A stretch of 64,000 nucleotides of DNA, from the NCBI RefSeq assembly GCF_018326265.1, contig NZ_AP023360.1:3835501-3899500 (forward strand), in the 5' to 3' direction. Below, one piece after another: positions 50,617-58,987 of the stretch. The stretch's first letter is position 1. Every line of letters begins with the position of its first letter. This DNA is from Catellatospora sp. IY07-71. GTDB taxonomy: Bacteria > Actinomycetota > Actinomycetes > Mycobacteriales > Micromonosporaceae. A model generated the notes under the pieces. The model saw only the letters and a list, made by a program, of their open reading frames with translations. It was not told the origin of the DNA and did not search any database. The position numbers and the translations under genes are program-made.

Positions 50617-51330
50617 TCAGGCGGTCTTCGCGCGGGTCTTGACCAGCGAGGCGAAGACGACGACGTTGTTGAGGTAGTTGCGGTCCGCCGGGTCGTACGG
50701 CGGGCCGCAGGTGACCAGGCGCAGGCCCATGTCGTCGGTGCTGCCGTAGATGCGGGTGGCGGGGAACTCGTCCTTGGGGAAGGACTTGACCACGTCCACC
50801 GAGAACACGGCGACGGAGCCGTCCAGGCGGGACACCTCGATCTTCGCGCCGGGCTTGAGTGCGCCCAGCTCGAAGAAGACGGCAGGGCCGCTGGCGCGGG
50901 TGTCGACGTGGCCGACGATGACGGCGTTGCCGCGCTCACCGGGGCTGGGGCCGTAGCGGTACCAGCCGGCCAGGTCGGCGTGGCGCAGCTCGGGGACCTG
51001 GAGGCTGCCGTCGGCGTTGGTGCCTACGGTGACCACGACCGCGTCCAGCTTGATCGACGGGATCGTCACCCGGACCGGCGCGGAGCGGTCCAGCGGCCGC
51101 ACGCCGCGCGCGTCGGGGCGCCGGTCCGGGTCGGTGAGCTGGTAGCGGGCCGAGTTCTCCAGGCTGGGCTGGGGCGGCCCGGCCGGTGCCACGAGGAACG
51201 CGGCGGCGAGCAGGCCGGTCCCGGCCAGCCCGGCGGTGGCGACGGCGAGCAGGCCCAGGCGGCCCGCGCGGCGCCCCCCGGCGCGGTGGCGGCCCCGGCC
51301 GGGTGCGCCCTCAGGCGGCGTGGTGGCCAC
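50617..51330 (-). CDS. Class F sortase
   Basis: A 237-residue membrane-anchored transpeptidase: basic start, one transmembrane helix (about 24-48), then a sortase domain. The catalytic triad is visible as H141 (VIVGHVDT), C208 (LVTCGPP) and R217 (ADRNYLNN). Class F sortases are typical of actinobacteria. ATG 51330 lies inside the gene for its neighbour, with a 20-base overlap, so the two are translated together and are probably enzyme and substrate. Confidence 0.92.
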   Translation of the reverse strand: MATTPPEGAPGRGRHRAGGRRAGRLGLLAVATAGLAGTGLLAAAFLVAPAGPPQPSLENSARYQLTDPDRRPDARGVRPLDRSAPVRVTIPSIKLDAVVVTVGTNADGSLQVPELRHADLAGWYRYGPSPGERGNAVIVGHVDTRASGPAVFFELGALKPGAKIEVSRLDGSVAVFSVDVVKSFPKDEFPATRIYGSTDDMGLRLVTCGPPYDPADRNYLNNVVVFASLVKTRAKTA

Positions 51331-51817
51331 GGTACCTCCGCCGGAGCATCAGGAAGGCGCCCACACCGGACGCCGCGAGCAGGCTGCCGCCGGCGCCGAG
51401 CAGCGCCCGGCTCGGGCCCTGCGAGGTGGAGCCGCCGCCGCCGGCCGGTGCGCCGGTAGGGGACACCACCAGGGTGCCGGTGCCGGTCTCGCCGTCGCTG
51501 CAGGTGACGCTGAGCTGGTAGGAGCCCGGCAGCGTGGTCGCCGGCACGGTCAGCTCGGCGTTGAACGCGCCCGGCCCGCCGTCGGTGAACGGGTTGAGCG
51601 TGATCTCGGCCGGCCCGCCGAAGGCCGTGCCGCTGACCTCGGCCGAGGTGGCGGTAGCGCCGCAGTACGCGGCGAGGGTGAACCGGCCGCCCGGGGCGAC
51701 GGCGGACGGGTTGACGGTGACGTCGGCCGCGGCGTGCGCCGCCGGCGGCAACGCCAGCGCCGCGAGCGCGGCACCGGTGGCTGCGGTCAGCGCCGCTCGC
51801 CGAAGAGACGTACCCAT
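51311..51817 (-). CDS. Secreted surface protein paired with the sortase
   Basis: A 168-residue protein with a signal peptide (about 1-30, ending AHA), an Ig-like beta domain with two cysteines, a Gly/Ser linker, a hydrophobic helix and a basic tail (LMLRRRYRGHHAA). That is the layout of a sorting signal, yet no LPXTG or LAXTG motif precedes the helix; the closest string is SPTGAPAGG. It could be a non-canonical sortase substrate or a simple membrane-anchored partner. ATG 51817 has GGAGG upstream. Confidence 0.8.
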   Translation of the reverse strand: MGTSLRRAALTAATGAALAALALPPAAHAAADVTVNPSAVAPGGRFTLAAYCGATATSAEVSGTAFGGPAEITLNPFTDGGPGAFNAELTVPATTLPGSYQLSVTCSDGETGTGTLVVSPTGAPAGGGGSTSQGPSRALLGAGGSLLAASGVGAFLMLRRRYRGHHAA

Positions 51818-51882
51818 GGCTGCTTCCTCCGTGGTCCGAGGATCATCTGGGTACTACGAAAGCACTCTTCACTGGACGGAGC

Positions 51883-53172
51883 TCACGTTTTGCCGGAAGT
51901 GATCGAGATCGGGATCGACTCGATCCAGGACGGTGGCATCGGCGGGTCAGACCCCACCAGACCTGCGATGATGCGGGTACGGGAGAGCGCCGACGCCGGC
52001 CACGGGGTGTACCCGTCGGTCAGCACGATGACGAAGTGCGGCGGCTCCGGCACGGCCAGCGCGGCGCTGATGCCGACCCGCATGTCGGTGCCCCCGCCGC
52101 CCGCCAGCACCACCTCGCCGACCGTGGACACCCGCCGCGCCGCGTGCACGTCGGCGTCGCAGGCCAGCACCGCGACGCGGTTGCCGCGTACGCCCACCGC
52201 CCGCAGCACGCCGCCCACCTCGGCCAGCACCGCGGCCAGGTCGTCGTCGGACATCGAGCCGGACGTGTCGATCACGATGGCGACCCGGGGCAGCGGGCGG
52301 CGCAGGCTCGGCAGCACCACCCGGGGCAGCGCCGCACCCCGGCGGGAGGGCCGCTGGTACGTGTAGTCCACCGCGCCGCCCGCCCAGGCCGCCGCCTCGC
52401 GCACCGCCCCCGCCAGCGCCTGCCGCCAGTCGACCGTCGGTTCGAGGATCTGCTCGGCCCAGCGCTGCCAGCCCGCGGGCACCTTGCCCCGGCTGCGCGC
52501 GTGGGCGCGCATCGCCTGCGCGGTCTGCCGCCGGATCGCGTCGGCCTCCACGCCGCGCACCGCGGCCGGGCCTGCGCCGTCCTGTTCCCACGGCCGCTGA
52601 TGCCCGTGCGCGCCGGACCCGCACTCCACCGGCGGGCAGTCGCACGGCTCGCCGTTCTGCCCGCCCTGACCCTTCCCACCCGCGCCGCACACGCCGCGGC
52701 AGCGCGGGGTCGGCGGGATCGACGCCAGGTACTGCTCGAACAGGCCGCCGGTGGGCAGGCCGTACCGGGACGGCTCCAGCCGGCCCTCGGGCAGCGGCAG
52801 GCCGTCCGCGATCAGGTCGTCGTTGATCTCGCAGTCCTGCGCGATGTTGAGCCGGTGGTGGTCGGCGCGCTGCTCGGCGGTGAGCCGGTCGGCCCGGCCA
52901 TGATGGTCGCGCAGCAGGTGCGCCACCTCGTGGATCCACACCCCGGCGAGCTGCTCGACGGGCGTCTCCGCGACGAAGCGCGCTGAGACGTAGCAGCGCC
53001 AGTGCCGGTCCACGCCCATCGTCGGCACCCGGTCGCTGGGCACGATGGTCAGGCTGTAGAGCGCGCTGGCCAGGTACGGCCGCTCGCCCGCCGCCCGGAA
53101 GCGCGCCGCCAGCAGCTTCGTCCGGTCCAGCGGGACCTCCCCGCCCGCCGGGCGGTCCGGCACGGCCGTCAT
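51883..53172 (-). CDS. vWA-domain putative metallopeptidase (DUF2201-like)
   Basis: A 429-residue protein. The N-terminal part has a zincin motif HEVAHLLRDHHGR (H81, E82, H85), and a cysteine-rich linker (about 158-185, CRGVCGAGG and CDCPPVEC) follows. A von Willebrand A domain (about 296-429) carries the MIDAS residues D302, S304, S306 in IDTSGSMSDDD and T362-D363 in GGGGTDM. Such proteins partner with MoxR AAA+ ATPases. ATG 53172 overlaps the MoxR stop by four bases. It is the last gene of a five-gene operon. Confidence 0.85.
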   Translation of the reverse strand: MTAVPDRPAGGEVPLDRTKLLAARFRAAGERPYLASALYSLTIVPSDRVPTMGVDRHWRCYVSARFVAETPVEQLAGVWIHEVAHLLRDHHGRADRLTAEQRADHHRLNIAQDCEINDDLIADGLPLPEGRLEPSRYGLPTGGLFEQYLASIPPTPRCRGVCGAGGKGQGGQNGEPCDCPPVECGSGAHGHQRPWEQDGAGPAAVRGVEADAIRRQTAQAMRAHARSRGKVPAGWQRWAEQILEPTVDWRQALAGAVREAAAWAGGAVDYTYQRPSRRGAALPRVVLPSLRRPLPRVAIVIDTSGSMSDDDLAAVLAEVGGVLRAVGVRGNRVAVLACDADVHAARRVSTVGEVVLAGGGGTDMRVGISAALAVPEPPHFVIVLTDGYTPWPASALSRTRIIAGLVGSDPPMPPSWIESIPISITSGKT

Positions 53173-54356
53173 CGCGCCGCCGGGAGCATCCCGGACAGGC
53201 TCAGCACCTCGACGAACGCGTCGATCGCGGGCGGCACCGGCCAGTTCGTGTCGCGCAGCGCGGCCAGGTCCAGCGCGGCGCGGGCGGCGACGTCGGGCAC
53301 GCCCGCGTCGACGGCCTTGGCCAGCACCACCCAGCCCGCGTCCCAGCGCTGCTGCGTGGTCCGCCCCTGCACGGCCGCGACCACGGCGGTGAGGAAGGCG
53401 AGCTGCCGGTCCCCGCGCTCGGGCAGCGCGAACGCGTCCGGATCGGCCAGCACCCGCTCCGGGTCGGGCAGGTCCAGCTCCTCCAGGTACGTGCTGATCT
53501 CCAGCCCCGCCCCGTCGCCGACCGCGCCGATGAGCGCGGTGGCCAGCGCATCCCGGCCGGTGTCGGTGGCGAGGTGGAACGCCAGCAGCCGCAGCGCCAT
53601 CTCCCAGCTGCGCGGCGACGGCCAGGCGCCGCCCCGGCTGTCGGCGTCGGCGGGCAGGTGGTGCACCAGGCCGGGCCGGGCGGTCAGGAAACCGGCGATG
53701 GTGCCCCGGGCGCGGGCCACCGCACCGGGCATCCGGGACGGGTGCACCGTGGGCACCTCGATCGCGGGCCAGGTCCCGGCCAGGCCCCGGGCGACGGTGC
53801 GCGGGTCGTGCGTCCAGTGCAGGTGCACGAACCGGTTGGCCAGCGGCGGGCTCAGGTGCCAGCCGTCGGCGGCGCTGGCGGGCGGGTTCGCCGCGGCCAC
53901 GATGCGGATCGACGGCGGCAGCTCCAGGCTGCCGATGCGCCGCTCCAGCACCACCCGCAGCAGCGCCGCCTGCACCGCGGGCGGCGCCGACGACAGCTCG
54001 TCGAAGAACAGCAGGCCACGGCCGGTGCGGGCCAGGCGCACGGCCCAGTCCGGGGGCGCCATCGGCACGCCGTCGCGCGCCGGATCGTCGCCGACGATGG
54101 GCAGCCCGGCGAAGTCGGACGGCTCGTGCACGCTGGCGATGACCGTCTCGAGCGGCACGCCCAGCCCGGCCGCCAGCTGCTGCAGCGACGCGGACTTGCC
54201 GATGCCCGGCTCGCCCCACAGCAGCACCGGCAGGTTCGCCGACACGGCCAGCGCCAGCGCCTCCACGCGCGGGTCGGCGGCGGGTTCGCTGCGCCAGGCG
54301 CGGGTGGCCGCGATCAGCTCGTCGGCGGCGGCCAGCGGGTCGTGCGGTGCGGTCAT
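53169..54356 (-). CDS. MoxR family AAA+ ATPase
   Basis: The 395-residue ATPase has Walker A GEPGIGKS (48-55), Walker B LLFFDE (115-120), sensor 1 N157 and the PLANRF segment with a candidate arginine finger. MoxR proteins remodel or activate partner proteins, often vWA proteins encoded next door, as here. The ATG at 54356 overlaps the end of the ankyrin gene by four bases, so stoichiometric expression with its neighbours is likely. Confidence 0.9.
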   Translation of the reverse strand: MTAPHDPLAAADELIAATRAWRSEPAADPRVEALALAVSANLPVLLWGEPGIGKSASLQQLAAGLGVPLETVIASVHEPSDFAGLPIVGDDPARDGVPMAPPDWAVRLARTGRGLLFFDELSSAPPAVQAALLRVVLERRIGSLELPPSIRIVAAANPPASAADGWHLSPPLANRFVHLHWTHDPRTVARGLAGTWPAIEVPTVHPSRMPGAVARARGTIAGFLTARPGLVHHLPADADSRGGAWPSPRSWEMALRLLAFHLATDTGRDALATALIGAVGDGAGLEISTYLEELDLPDPERVLADPDAFALPERGDRQLAFLTAVVAAVQGRTTQQRWDAGWVVLAKAVDAGVPDVAARAALDLAALRDTNWPVPPAIDAFVEVLSLSGMLPAAR

Positions 54357-56014
54357 GCCTGGATCCGTTCGTCCACGTACTTCTTGATCAGGGCCAGGTC
54401 CGGGTTGGGCTCGTCGTCCTCGGAGCCCTCGTAGTAGTCCATGGCCTTGTACTCGATCAGCTCGGCGACCGAGGTGCCGTTGTCGTCCTCGGCCGCCGGG
54501 TCGGCGCCCGCCTCCAGCAGCGCCCGCACCAGCGACGGCGTGCCCACCCAGCCGACGGCGACGTGCAGCGGGGTGCGCTGCCGGTGGTCGCGGGCGTCGA
54601 CCGGCAGGCCCGCCGCCAGCAGCCGGGGCAGCAGCCGCTCGTGGTCGAGGCAGCGCAGCAGGTGCAGCAGCGTCGAGCCGCGGCCGTCGCGCACGAACGG
54701 GTCCAGCCCCGCGTCGAGCAGCTCCAGCAGCGTGTCCGTGTCGCCGTGCAGGATGGTCTGCATCAGCTCGCGGCGCTGCGCCTGCAGCTCACGCGGCAGC
54801 CGGGTCTTCCCGTCGTGCCAGCCCTGCTCGGCGGCGAAGCAGCCGGCCACCTTGCCGCCCAGCGCGCGCAGCGTCTGCTCGCGCTGCACCTCTTCGGCGG
54901 TGTGGTCCAGCGGCACCAGCCGCCCGCCGCTGTTGTCGACCCGGTGCCAGTCGCCCCGGCAGCGCACCCGCACCGGCCCGAACCCCGGGCGGCGCGGTGC
55001 GGCCGGCTCGGGCGCGGCCTCGGGAAACAGCGCCGCACGGACCAGCGGGTGCAGCTCGGCGGGCGTGAGCAGCCCCGCGCGCAGCAGCTCCAGATCCGGG
55101 GGTACGCGGTGGACGGGCTCGGCCAGCGAACGGGTGTCCGACCGGAGGTGGTTGTCGCCGGTCATCCGGACCCGCATGGTGTCGCCGTCCGGGGTGAACA
55201 GGAATCCGACCCGCCAGTCCGCGGAGAGCAGCACGTTCTCGGCGCGGTGGCGCCGGGCGAGCTCGCGGGCCGCCGGAGCCAGCGCGATCAGGTGCAGCCG
55301 CTTGGCCAGCACCAGCTCCCGGGTGACCTGGTAGTAGCTGTAGCGCGCATCCGGCAGCGTCTCGTCCAGGTCCATCCCGGCCTCGCGCCACGCCCCGGCC
55401 AGATCGCCCGCGGCCTGCCGCGCCGCGGCCCGCTCGGCGCGGGCGGGCAGGTCGTCGCCGACGGCGGCGGCGTAGGCGTCCACCGGCACCGGTGTCCCGT
55501 CCGCGGTGAGGAAGGGCAGCCGGGATGCGCTGCCGCCGTACGCCTGCCGCAGCCCCGCCGCCTCGCCGGCGTCCCACAGGTAGCCCGGCAGTTCGAGCGG
55601 GGCCAGGTCGCGCAGCTGCACGACCGTCAGCCGCAGCCGCTGCGAGCCGTCCACCGTCTTGGGCAGCTCGACCTGCAGCGCCACGGTGTCGGGGGTGACC
55701 CGCTCGACGCGCGGCGCGAGCGTGAACGTCACCCCGGTGGCGAGGCTCGTGCGCCCGCCCAGCGCCCGGGGCAGGTGCCAGCGCAGCAGGTCGGGGGCGA
55801 ACGCGGACAGCTCGCCGGCGATGCGCTCGGCCGTCTCGGTGCCGTGCCGGGCGCGGACGGCCGCGAGGTCCACGTCGGTGTCGACGCGGGCGGCGGCACA
55901 GGCTCCCTGCCAGTCACCGGCCTCGCGCCGCGCGGTGGCCTCGGCGATCATCCGGCCGGGCACCGCGAAGCGGCGTACCCGGTGCCAGGTGGACAGTTCG
56001 GCGGACTCGGTCAT
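54353..56014 (-). CDS. Ankyrin-repeat protein with large unknown N-terminal region
   Basis: A 553-residue protein. The first ~390 residues match no family I recognise and include a repeated phrase (RREAGDWQGACAAARVD and RQAAGDLAGAWREAGMD), which suggests an internal duplication. Ankyrin repeats fill about 400-525 (GDTDTLLELLDAGLDPFVRDGRGSTLLHLL, RTPLHVAVGWVGTPSLVRALLEAGADPAAEDDNG). The end is acidic. ATG 56014 overlaps the LRR gene stop by four bases. In MoxR-vWA loci such repeat proteins are plausible recognition or adaptor subunits; that is inference. Confidence 0.82.
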   Translation of the reverse strand: MTESAELSTWHRVRRFAVPGRMIAEATARREAGDWQGACAAARVDTDVDLAAVRARHGTETAERIAGELSAFAPDLLRWHLPRALGGRTSLATGVTFTLAPRVERVTPDTVALQVELPKTVDGSQRLRLTVVQLRDLAPLELPGYLWDAGEAAGLRQAYGGSASRLPFLTADGTPVPVDAYAAAVGDDLPARAERAAARQAAGDLAGAWREAGMDLDETLPDARYSYYQVTRELVLAKRLHLIALAPAARELARRHRAENVLLSADWRVGFLFTPDGDTMRVRMTGDNHLRSDTRSLAEPVHRVPPDLELLRAGLLTPAELHPLVRAALFPEAAPEPAAPRRPGFGPVRVRCRGDWHRVDNSGGRLVPLDHTAEEVQREQTLRALGGKVAGCFAAEQGWHDGKTRLPRELQAQRRELMQTILHGDTDTLLELLDAGLDPFVRDGRGSTLLHLLRCLDHERLLPRLLAAGLPVDARDHRQRTPLHVAVGWVGTPSLVRALLEAGADPAAEDDNGTSVAELIEYKAMDYYEGSEDDEPNPDLALIKKYVDERIQA

Positions 56015-57150
56015 CGGTATACGCTCGCGATCGCGCTGATGTCGGGGTGGGGCGCCTCGGCGGGGCCGAGGGTGGCGCCGGCCAGCCGCCGCAGCCGCCG
56101 CGGCACGCCGCCGTTGATGCCGAGGTAGCGCAGCGGCAGGTCGTCGGTCAGCGCGGCCAGCAGCAGCTTCGCGCCGCGCCCGCCGATGCCGGTGAAGCGC
56201 AGGTCCAGCCGGTGCAGGCGGCTGCCGGGCAGGGCCGCCGCCAGCGCCGCCGCGCCCTCGTCGCCGACGGTGTTGGGCAGCGCGCCCAGTGCCCGCTCCG
56301 ACGGCGGGCGGGCCAGGTCGAGGGCGTGCCAGGCGGACAGCCGGGCGGCCAGCGCGGCGGCCCCGGCCGGGGTGAGGCCGTTGCCGCCCAGCCCGAGCGT
56401 CATCGGCAGCCCCTCGACGGCCTCGGCCAGCGCCGCCGCACCGGTGTCGCCGAGGTGGTTGGCGGCCAGGTAGATCTCGCGTACGCGGCCCTCGCGGGCG
56501 ATCGCGGCCAGCGCGGGCACCGCGTCGGGCCGCAGCCCGTTGCCGCCCAGGAACAGCCGCTCCAGCGGGGCGGGCCGGGCGGCGAGGGTGCCGGCCAGCT
56601 CGGCCAGGCCGTGCCGGGTGAGGCCGGTGTTGACCAGGTCCAGGGTGCGCAGCGTGGTGTTGGCGGCCAGCGCCGCGCACAGCCGGGACACGCCCGCGTC
56701 GCCGATCGGGTTGCGCTTGAGCCACAGCGCCCGCACCGTGCCGTCGCCCGCGAGCCGGTCGGCCAGCGCGCCCGCGCCCTCGGCGTCGATGCGGTTGCAG
56801 CCCAGGTAGACCGTGCGCACGTGGTGGCCGGGGGCGAGCGCGTCGGCCACCGCGCGGGCGCCGTCGCTGCCCAGGCCGTTGGTGCCCAGCAGCAGGTGGC
56901 TGGCGTGCGGGAAGCGCACCGCCGCCTGCACGATCCGGGCCGCGGCCAGCGGGCCCAGGCCCTGCTTGCACAGGTCCAGCCGGCCGTCGGGCTGCAGCGT
57001 GCCGCGCGGGTAGTCCTCGGTGCCGGCGACCGCGGCGGGCTCGGCCAGCCGGGCCAGCAGCGCGTCGAAGTCGGCGGGGTCGGCCAGGCCCGCCTCCGGG
57101 TGGGCGATGGCGGGGCAGCGCACCGGGTTCGGCTCCGGCTCGGTCACCAT
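56011..57150 (-). CDS. Leucine-rich-repeat (ribonuclease-inhibitor-like) protein
   Basis: A 379-residue protein with about eight LRR_RI repeats between residues 75 and 350 (LLLGTNGLGSDGARAVADAL, VYLGCNRIDAEGAGALADRL, LWLKRNPIGDAGVSRLCAAL, LFLGGNGLRPDAVPAL). The repeats form a horseshoe used for protein binding. No catalytic part or signal peptide is seen. ATG 57150 overlaps the SDR gene end by seven bases. Its place between SDR and ankyrin genes marks it as part of the MoxR-vWA operon. Confidence 0.88.
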   Translation of the reverse strand: MVTEPEPNPVRCPAIAHPEAGLADPADFDALLARLAEPAAVAGTEDYPRGTLQPDGRLDLCKQGLGPLAAARIVQAAVRFPHASHLLLGTNGLGSDGARAVADALAPGHHVRTVYLGCNRIDAEGAGALADRLAGDGTVRALWLKRNPIGDAGVSRLCAALAANTTLRTLDLVNTGLTRHGLAELAGTLAARPAPLERLFLGGNGLRPDAVPALAAIAREGRVREIYLAANHLGDTGAAALAEAVEGLPMTLGLGGNGLTPAGAAALAARLSAWHALDLARPPSERALGALPNTVGDEGAAALAAALPGSRLHRLDLRFTGIGGRGAKLLLAALTDDLPLRYLGINGGVPRRLRRLAGATLGPAEAPHPDISAIASVYR

Positions 57151-58550
57151 GCGGTCTCCCGGTAGTCCTTGAGAAACGCCCCGTGCACCGGGTCGCCGCG
57201 CTCGGCGCGCACGATCGGGTCGTACACCCGCGCGGCGCCGTCGATCACGTCCAGCGGTGGGCGGAAACCGGCCGCGCGCTGGGCCTGCTTGTCCGGGTGG
57301 GGGCGCTCGTCGGTGACCCAGCCGGTGTCCACGCTGTTCATCAGGATGCCGTCGCCGTGGAAGTCGGCGGCCAGGGTGCGGGTCAGCATGTTGAGCCCGG
57401 CCTTGGCCATGTTGGTGTGCGGGTGGCGCTCGGTCTTGTTGGCCCGGGAGAAGCTGCCCTCCATCGCCGACACCTGCACCACGTGCCGCACCGGATGGGG
57501 CGCGGCGGCCAGCAGCGGCCGCAGCCGCGAGGTCAGCAGGAACGGCACGAACGCGTTCACCACGTGCACCTCCAGCCACTCCCGCGGGCTGACGTCCGCG
57601 GCGTGCAGCGTCCAGCTGTTGACGTCGCGCAGGTCCAGCGGCTGGCCCGTTTCGTCGGTGCGCCCGGCCGGGAACAGCGCCTGCGCGAGGTCCGGCAGCA
57701 CCAGCGCGGTCTCCGCGCCGGAGCGGGCCGCGGAGACCCCGACCGCCGCCGCCGGGCCGGCCAGCGGCAGCGACTCGGCCGCGCGCACCTCGCGGTGGTA
57801 CGCCGGGGGCCGGTGCAGGGTCTGGGCGGCGTTGTTGACCAGGATGTCGAGGTGGCCCCAGCGGCGGCCGACCACCTCGACCAGGTCGAGCACCGCAGCC
57901 AGGTCGAGAAAGTCGACACCGTGCACATGCAGCCGGCCGGACCAGTGCGCGAAGTCGGGAACCTGCGCGAAGCGGCGCGCCGCGTCACGCGGGAAACGCG
58001 TGGTGACCAGCACCTCGGCCCCATCGCGCAGCAGCTTCAGCGCGGTGTGGAAGCCGATTTTCACGCGGCCGCCGGTGACCACCGCGTGCCGGCCGGTGAG
58101 GTCGCAGCGGGCGTCGCGGCGGGCCCGGTTCTCCGCGGCGCAGTCCGGGCACAGCTGGTGGTAGTCGGTGTCGACCTGCCGGAACGGCTCCTTGCACACG
58201 TAGCAGCGGCGCGGCCGGTGCAGCAGTGGGCGCGCGGCGGGAGCGTCCCCGGCGGGCAGGGCGAGAGCGGGCGACGGGATCTCGTCGTGGAAGCGGGTGG
58301 CGGCGGCCAGCAGCCGCCGGTCCTGCTCCTCGCGGCGGGCCGAACGGTCGGCCTTGCGCCGCTTCTTGCCGCCGCGGTGGGCCGCGGTGACGGCCCGCTC
58401 CACCGCCAGCGTGGCCTGCTCGTCGAGCCCGCCCTCGGCGGCCGCGGCCAGCACCCGCAGGCACGTCTCCACATCGGACGCACTGACCGGGCCGGGGGAG
58501 GGCGCCGCGGGCACGCGCACCGCCGGCACGTCCGTGCTGCTCGGCGGCAT
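57144..58550 (-). CDS. Short-chain dehydrogenase/reductase with N-terminal zinc ribbon and altered active site
   Basis: A 468-residue protein. Residues 1-110 are Ala/Pro/Lys-rich; C116, C119, C134 and C137 (CYVCK, CPDC) form a likely zinc ribbon. The SDR domain follows (about 150-468) with cofactor loop TGGRVKIG (159-166), LDILVNNAAQ and S360. The usual catalytic YxxxK is T378-N-M-A-K382, so the tyrosine is replaced by threonine. It may bind NAD(P) without normal catalysis, or use another residue. ATG 58550 has GGGAGG upstream. It is the first gene of the MoxR-vWA operon, 28 bases from a tRNA-like sequence. Confidence 0.82.
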   Translation of the reverse strand: MPPSSTDVPAVRVPAAPSPGPVSASDVETCLRVLAAAAEGGLDEQATLAVERAVTAAHRGGKKRRKADRSARREEQDRRLLAAATRFHDEIPSPALALPAGDAPAARPLLHRPRRCYVCKEPFRQVDTDYHQLCPDCAAENRARRDARCDLTGRHAVVTGGRVKIGFHTALKLLRDGAEVLVTTRFPRDAARRFAQVPDFAHWSGRLHVHGVDFLDLAAVLDLVEVVGRRWGHLDILVNNAAQTLHRPPAYHREVRAAESLPLAGPAAAVGVSAARSGAETALVLPDLAQALFPAGRTDETGQPLDLRDVNSWTLHAADVSPREWLEVHVVNAFVPFLLTSRLRPLLAAAPHPVRHVVQVSAMEGSFSRANKTERHPHTNMAKAGLNMLTRTLAADFHGDGILMNSVDTGWVTDERPHPDKQAQRAAGFRPPLDVIDGAARVYDPIVRAERGDPVHGAFLKDYRETAW

Positions 58551-58577
58551 GCACCCTCCCCAGGTCGGCTCAGGCGG

Positions 58578-58650
58578 CGAGACCGGTCGGATTCGAACCG
58601 ACGTCCTCCAGCTTGCAGTCAAGGCGCGACGACCTCTGCGCTACAGCCTC
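58578..58650 (-). tRNA. Atypical tRNA-like gene, isotype uncertain (anticodon position reads GCA)
   Basis: On the minus strand a 73-base cloverleaf can be drawn. GAGGCTG pairs with CGGTCTC as a seven-base acceptor with two G-U pairs. TAGCGCAGAGG fits the A box with a GCGC/GCGC D stem. GTCGG-TTCGAAT-CCGAC is a perfect T arm. The anticodon loop CTGCAAG would give GCA (Cys), but the stem CTTGA/CTGGA has only wobble and A-C contacts. Complementarity also extends past the acceptor (GGCGAG/CTCGCC outwards). It may be a decayed tRNA, an unusual tRNA or a tRNA-like RNA. No CCA is encoded. Confidence 0.5.
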
Positions 58651-58778
58651 GCCGCGCGGCACACTACCCGACCCGGCCGACGAGATCGCGCCCGCCCGGC
58701 GTGACCCGATTCGCGGTGCGCACCCTTACGTCCACAGTGGACGCCGAGTACGGGAAACGGCTGGTGGAAAACATAAAG

Positions 58779-58820
58779 CGCCCGTCTTGGCAACCACGGG
58801 GGAAGTCGCCAAGACGGGCG
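58779..58820 (-). terminator. Terminator hairpin downstream of the patatin gene
   Basis: CGCCCGTCTTGGC (58779-58791) and its exact complement (58808-58820) form a 13-base stem with a 16-base loop. It lies after the leftward patatin gene and before the tRNA-like gene. Confidence 0.75.
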
Positions 58821-58987
58821 TCACGATCGAGCATAGCGCTACCGGCGCGCTTTGGCCACTCCGCCCGGAACATGTTTGCGAGAGTGCGATCACACTGTCG
58901 CCATGCAGGTCGCGGCCATTTCTCTTAGACGGCGGTCACTTCCTCGGGGCATGCTCGGCAGCGGCTGTAAAGATCCTGACCGGACTG

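Larger units (their letters stand above)
58551..58987. other. Intergenic region with tRNA-like gene and hairpin
   Basis: These 437 bases hold the tRNA-like sequence (58578-58650), a strong hairpin (58779-58820) that probably ends the patatin transcript, and the start region of the MoxR-vWA operon. A 69-codon frame across the hairpin looks spurious. Confidence 0.6.

Noticed and set aside
58578-58650. Functional tRNA-Cys(GCA) call
   Set aside because: The anticodon loop reads GCA, but the anticodon stem has no Watson-Crick pairs, so a normal isotype assignment is not justified.
58664-58873. Small minus-strand gene across the hairpin upstream of the tRNA-like sequence
   Set aside because: The 69-codon frame runs straight through the perfect 58779-58820 hairpin, has no ribosome binding site and no coding bias.
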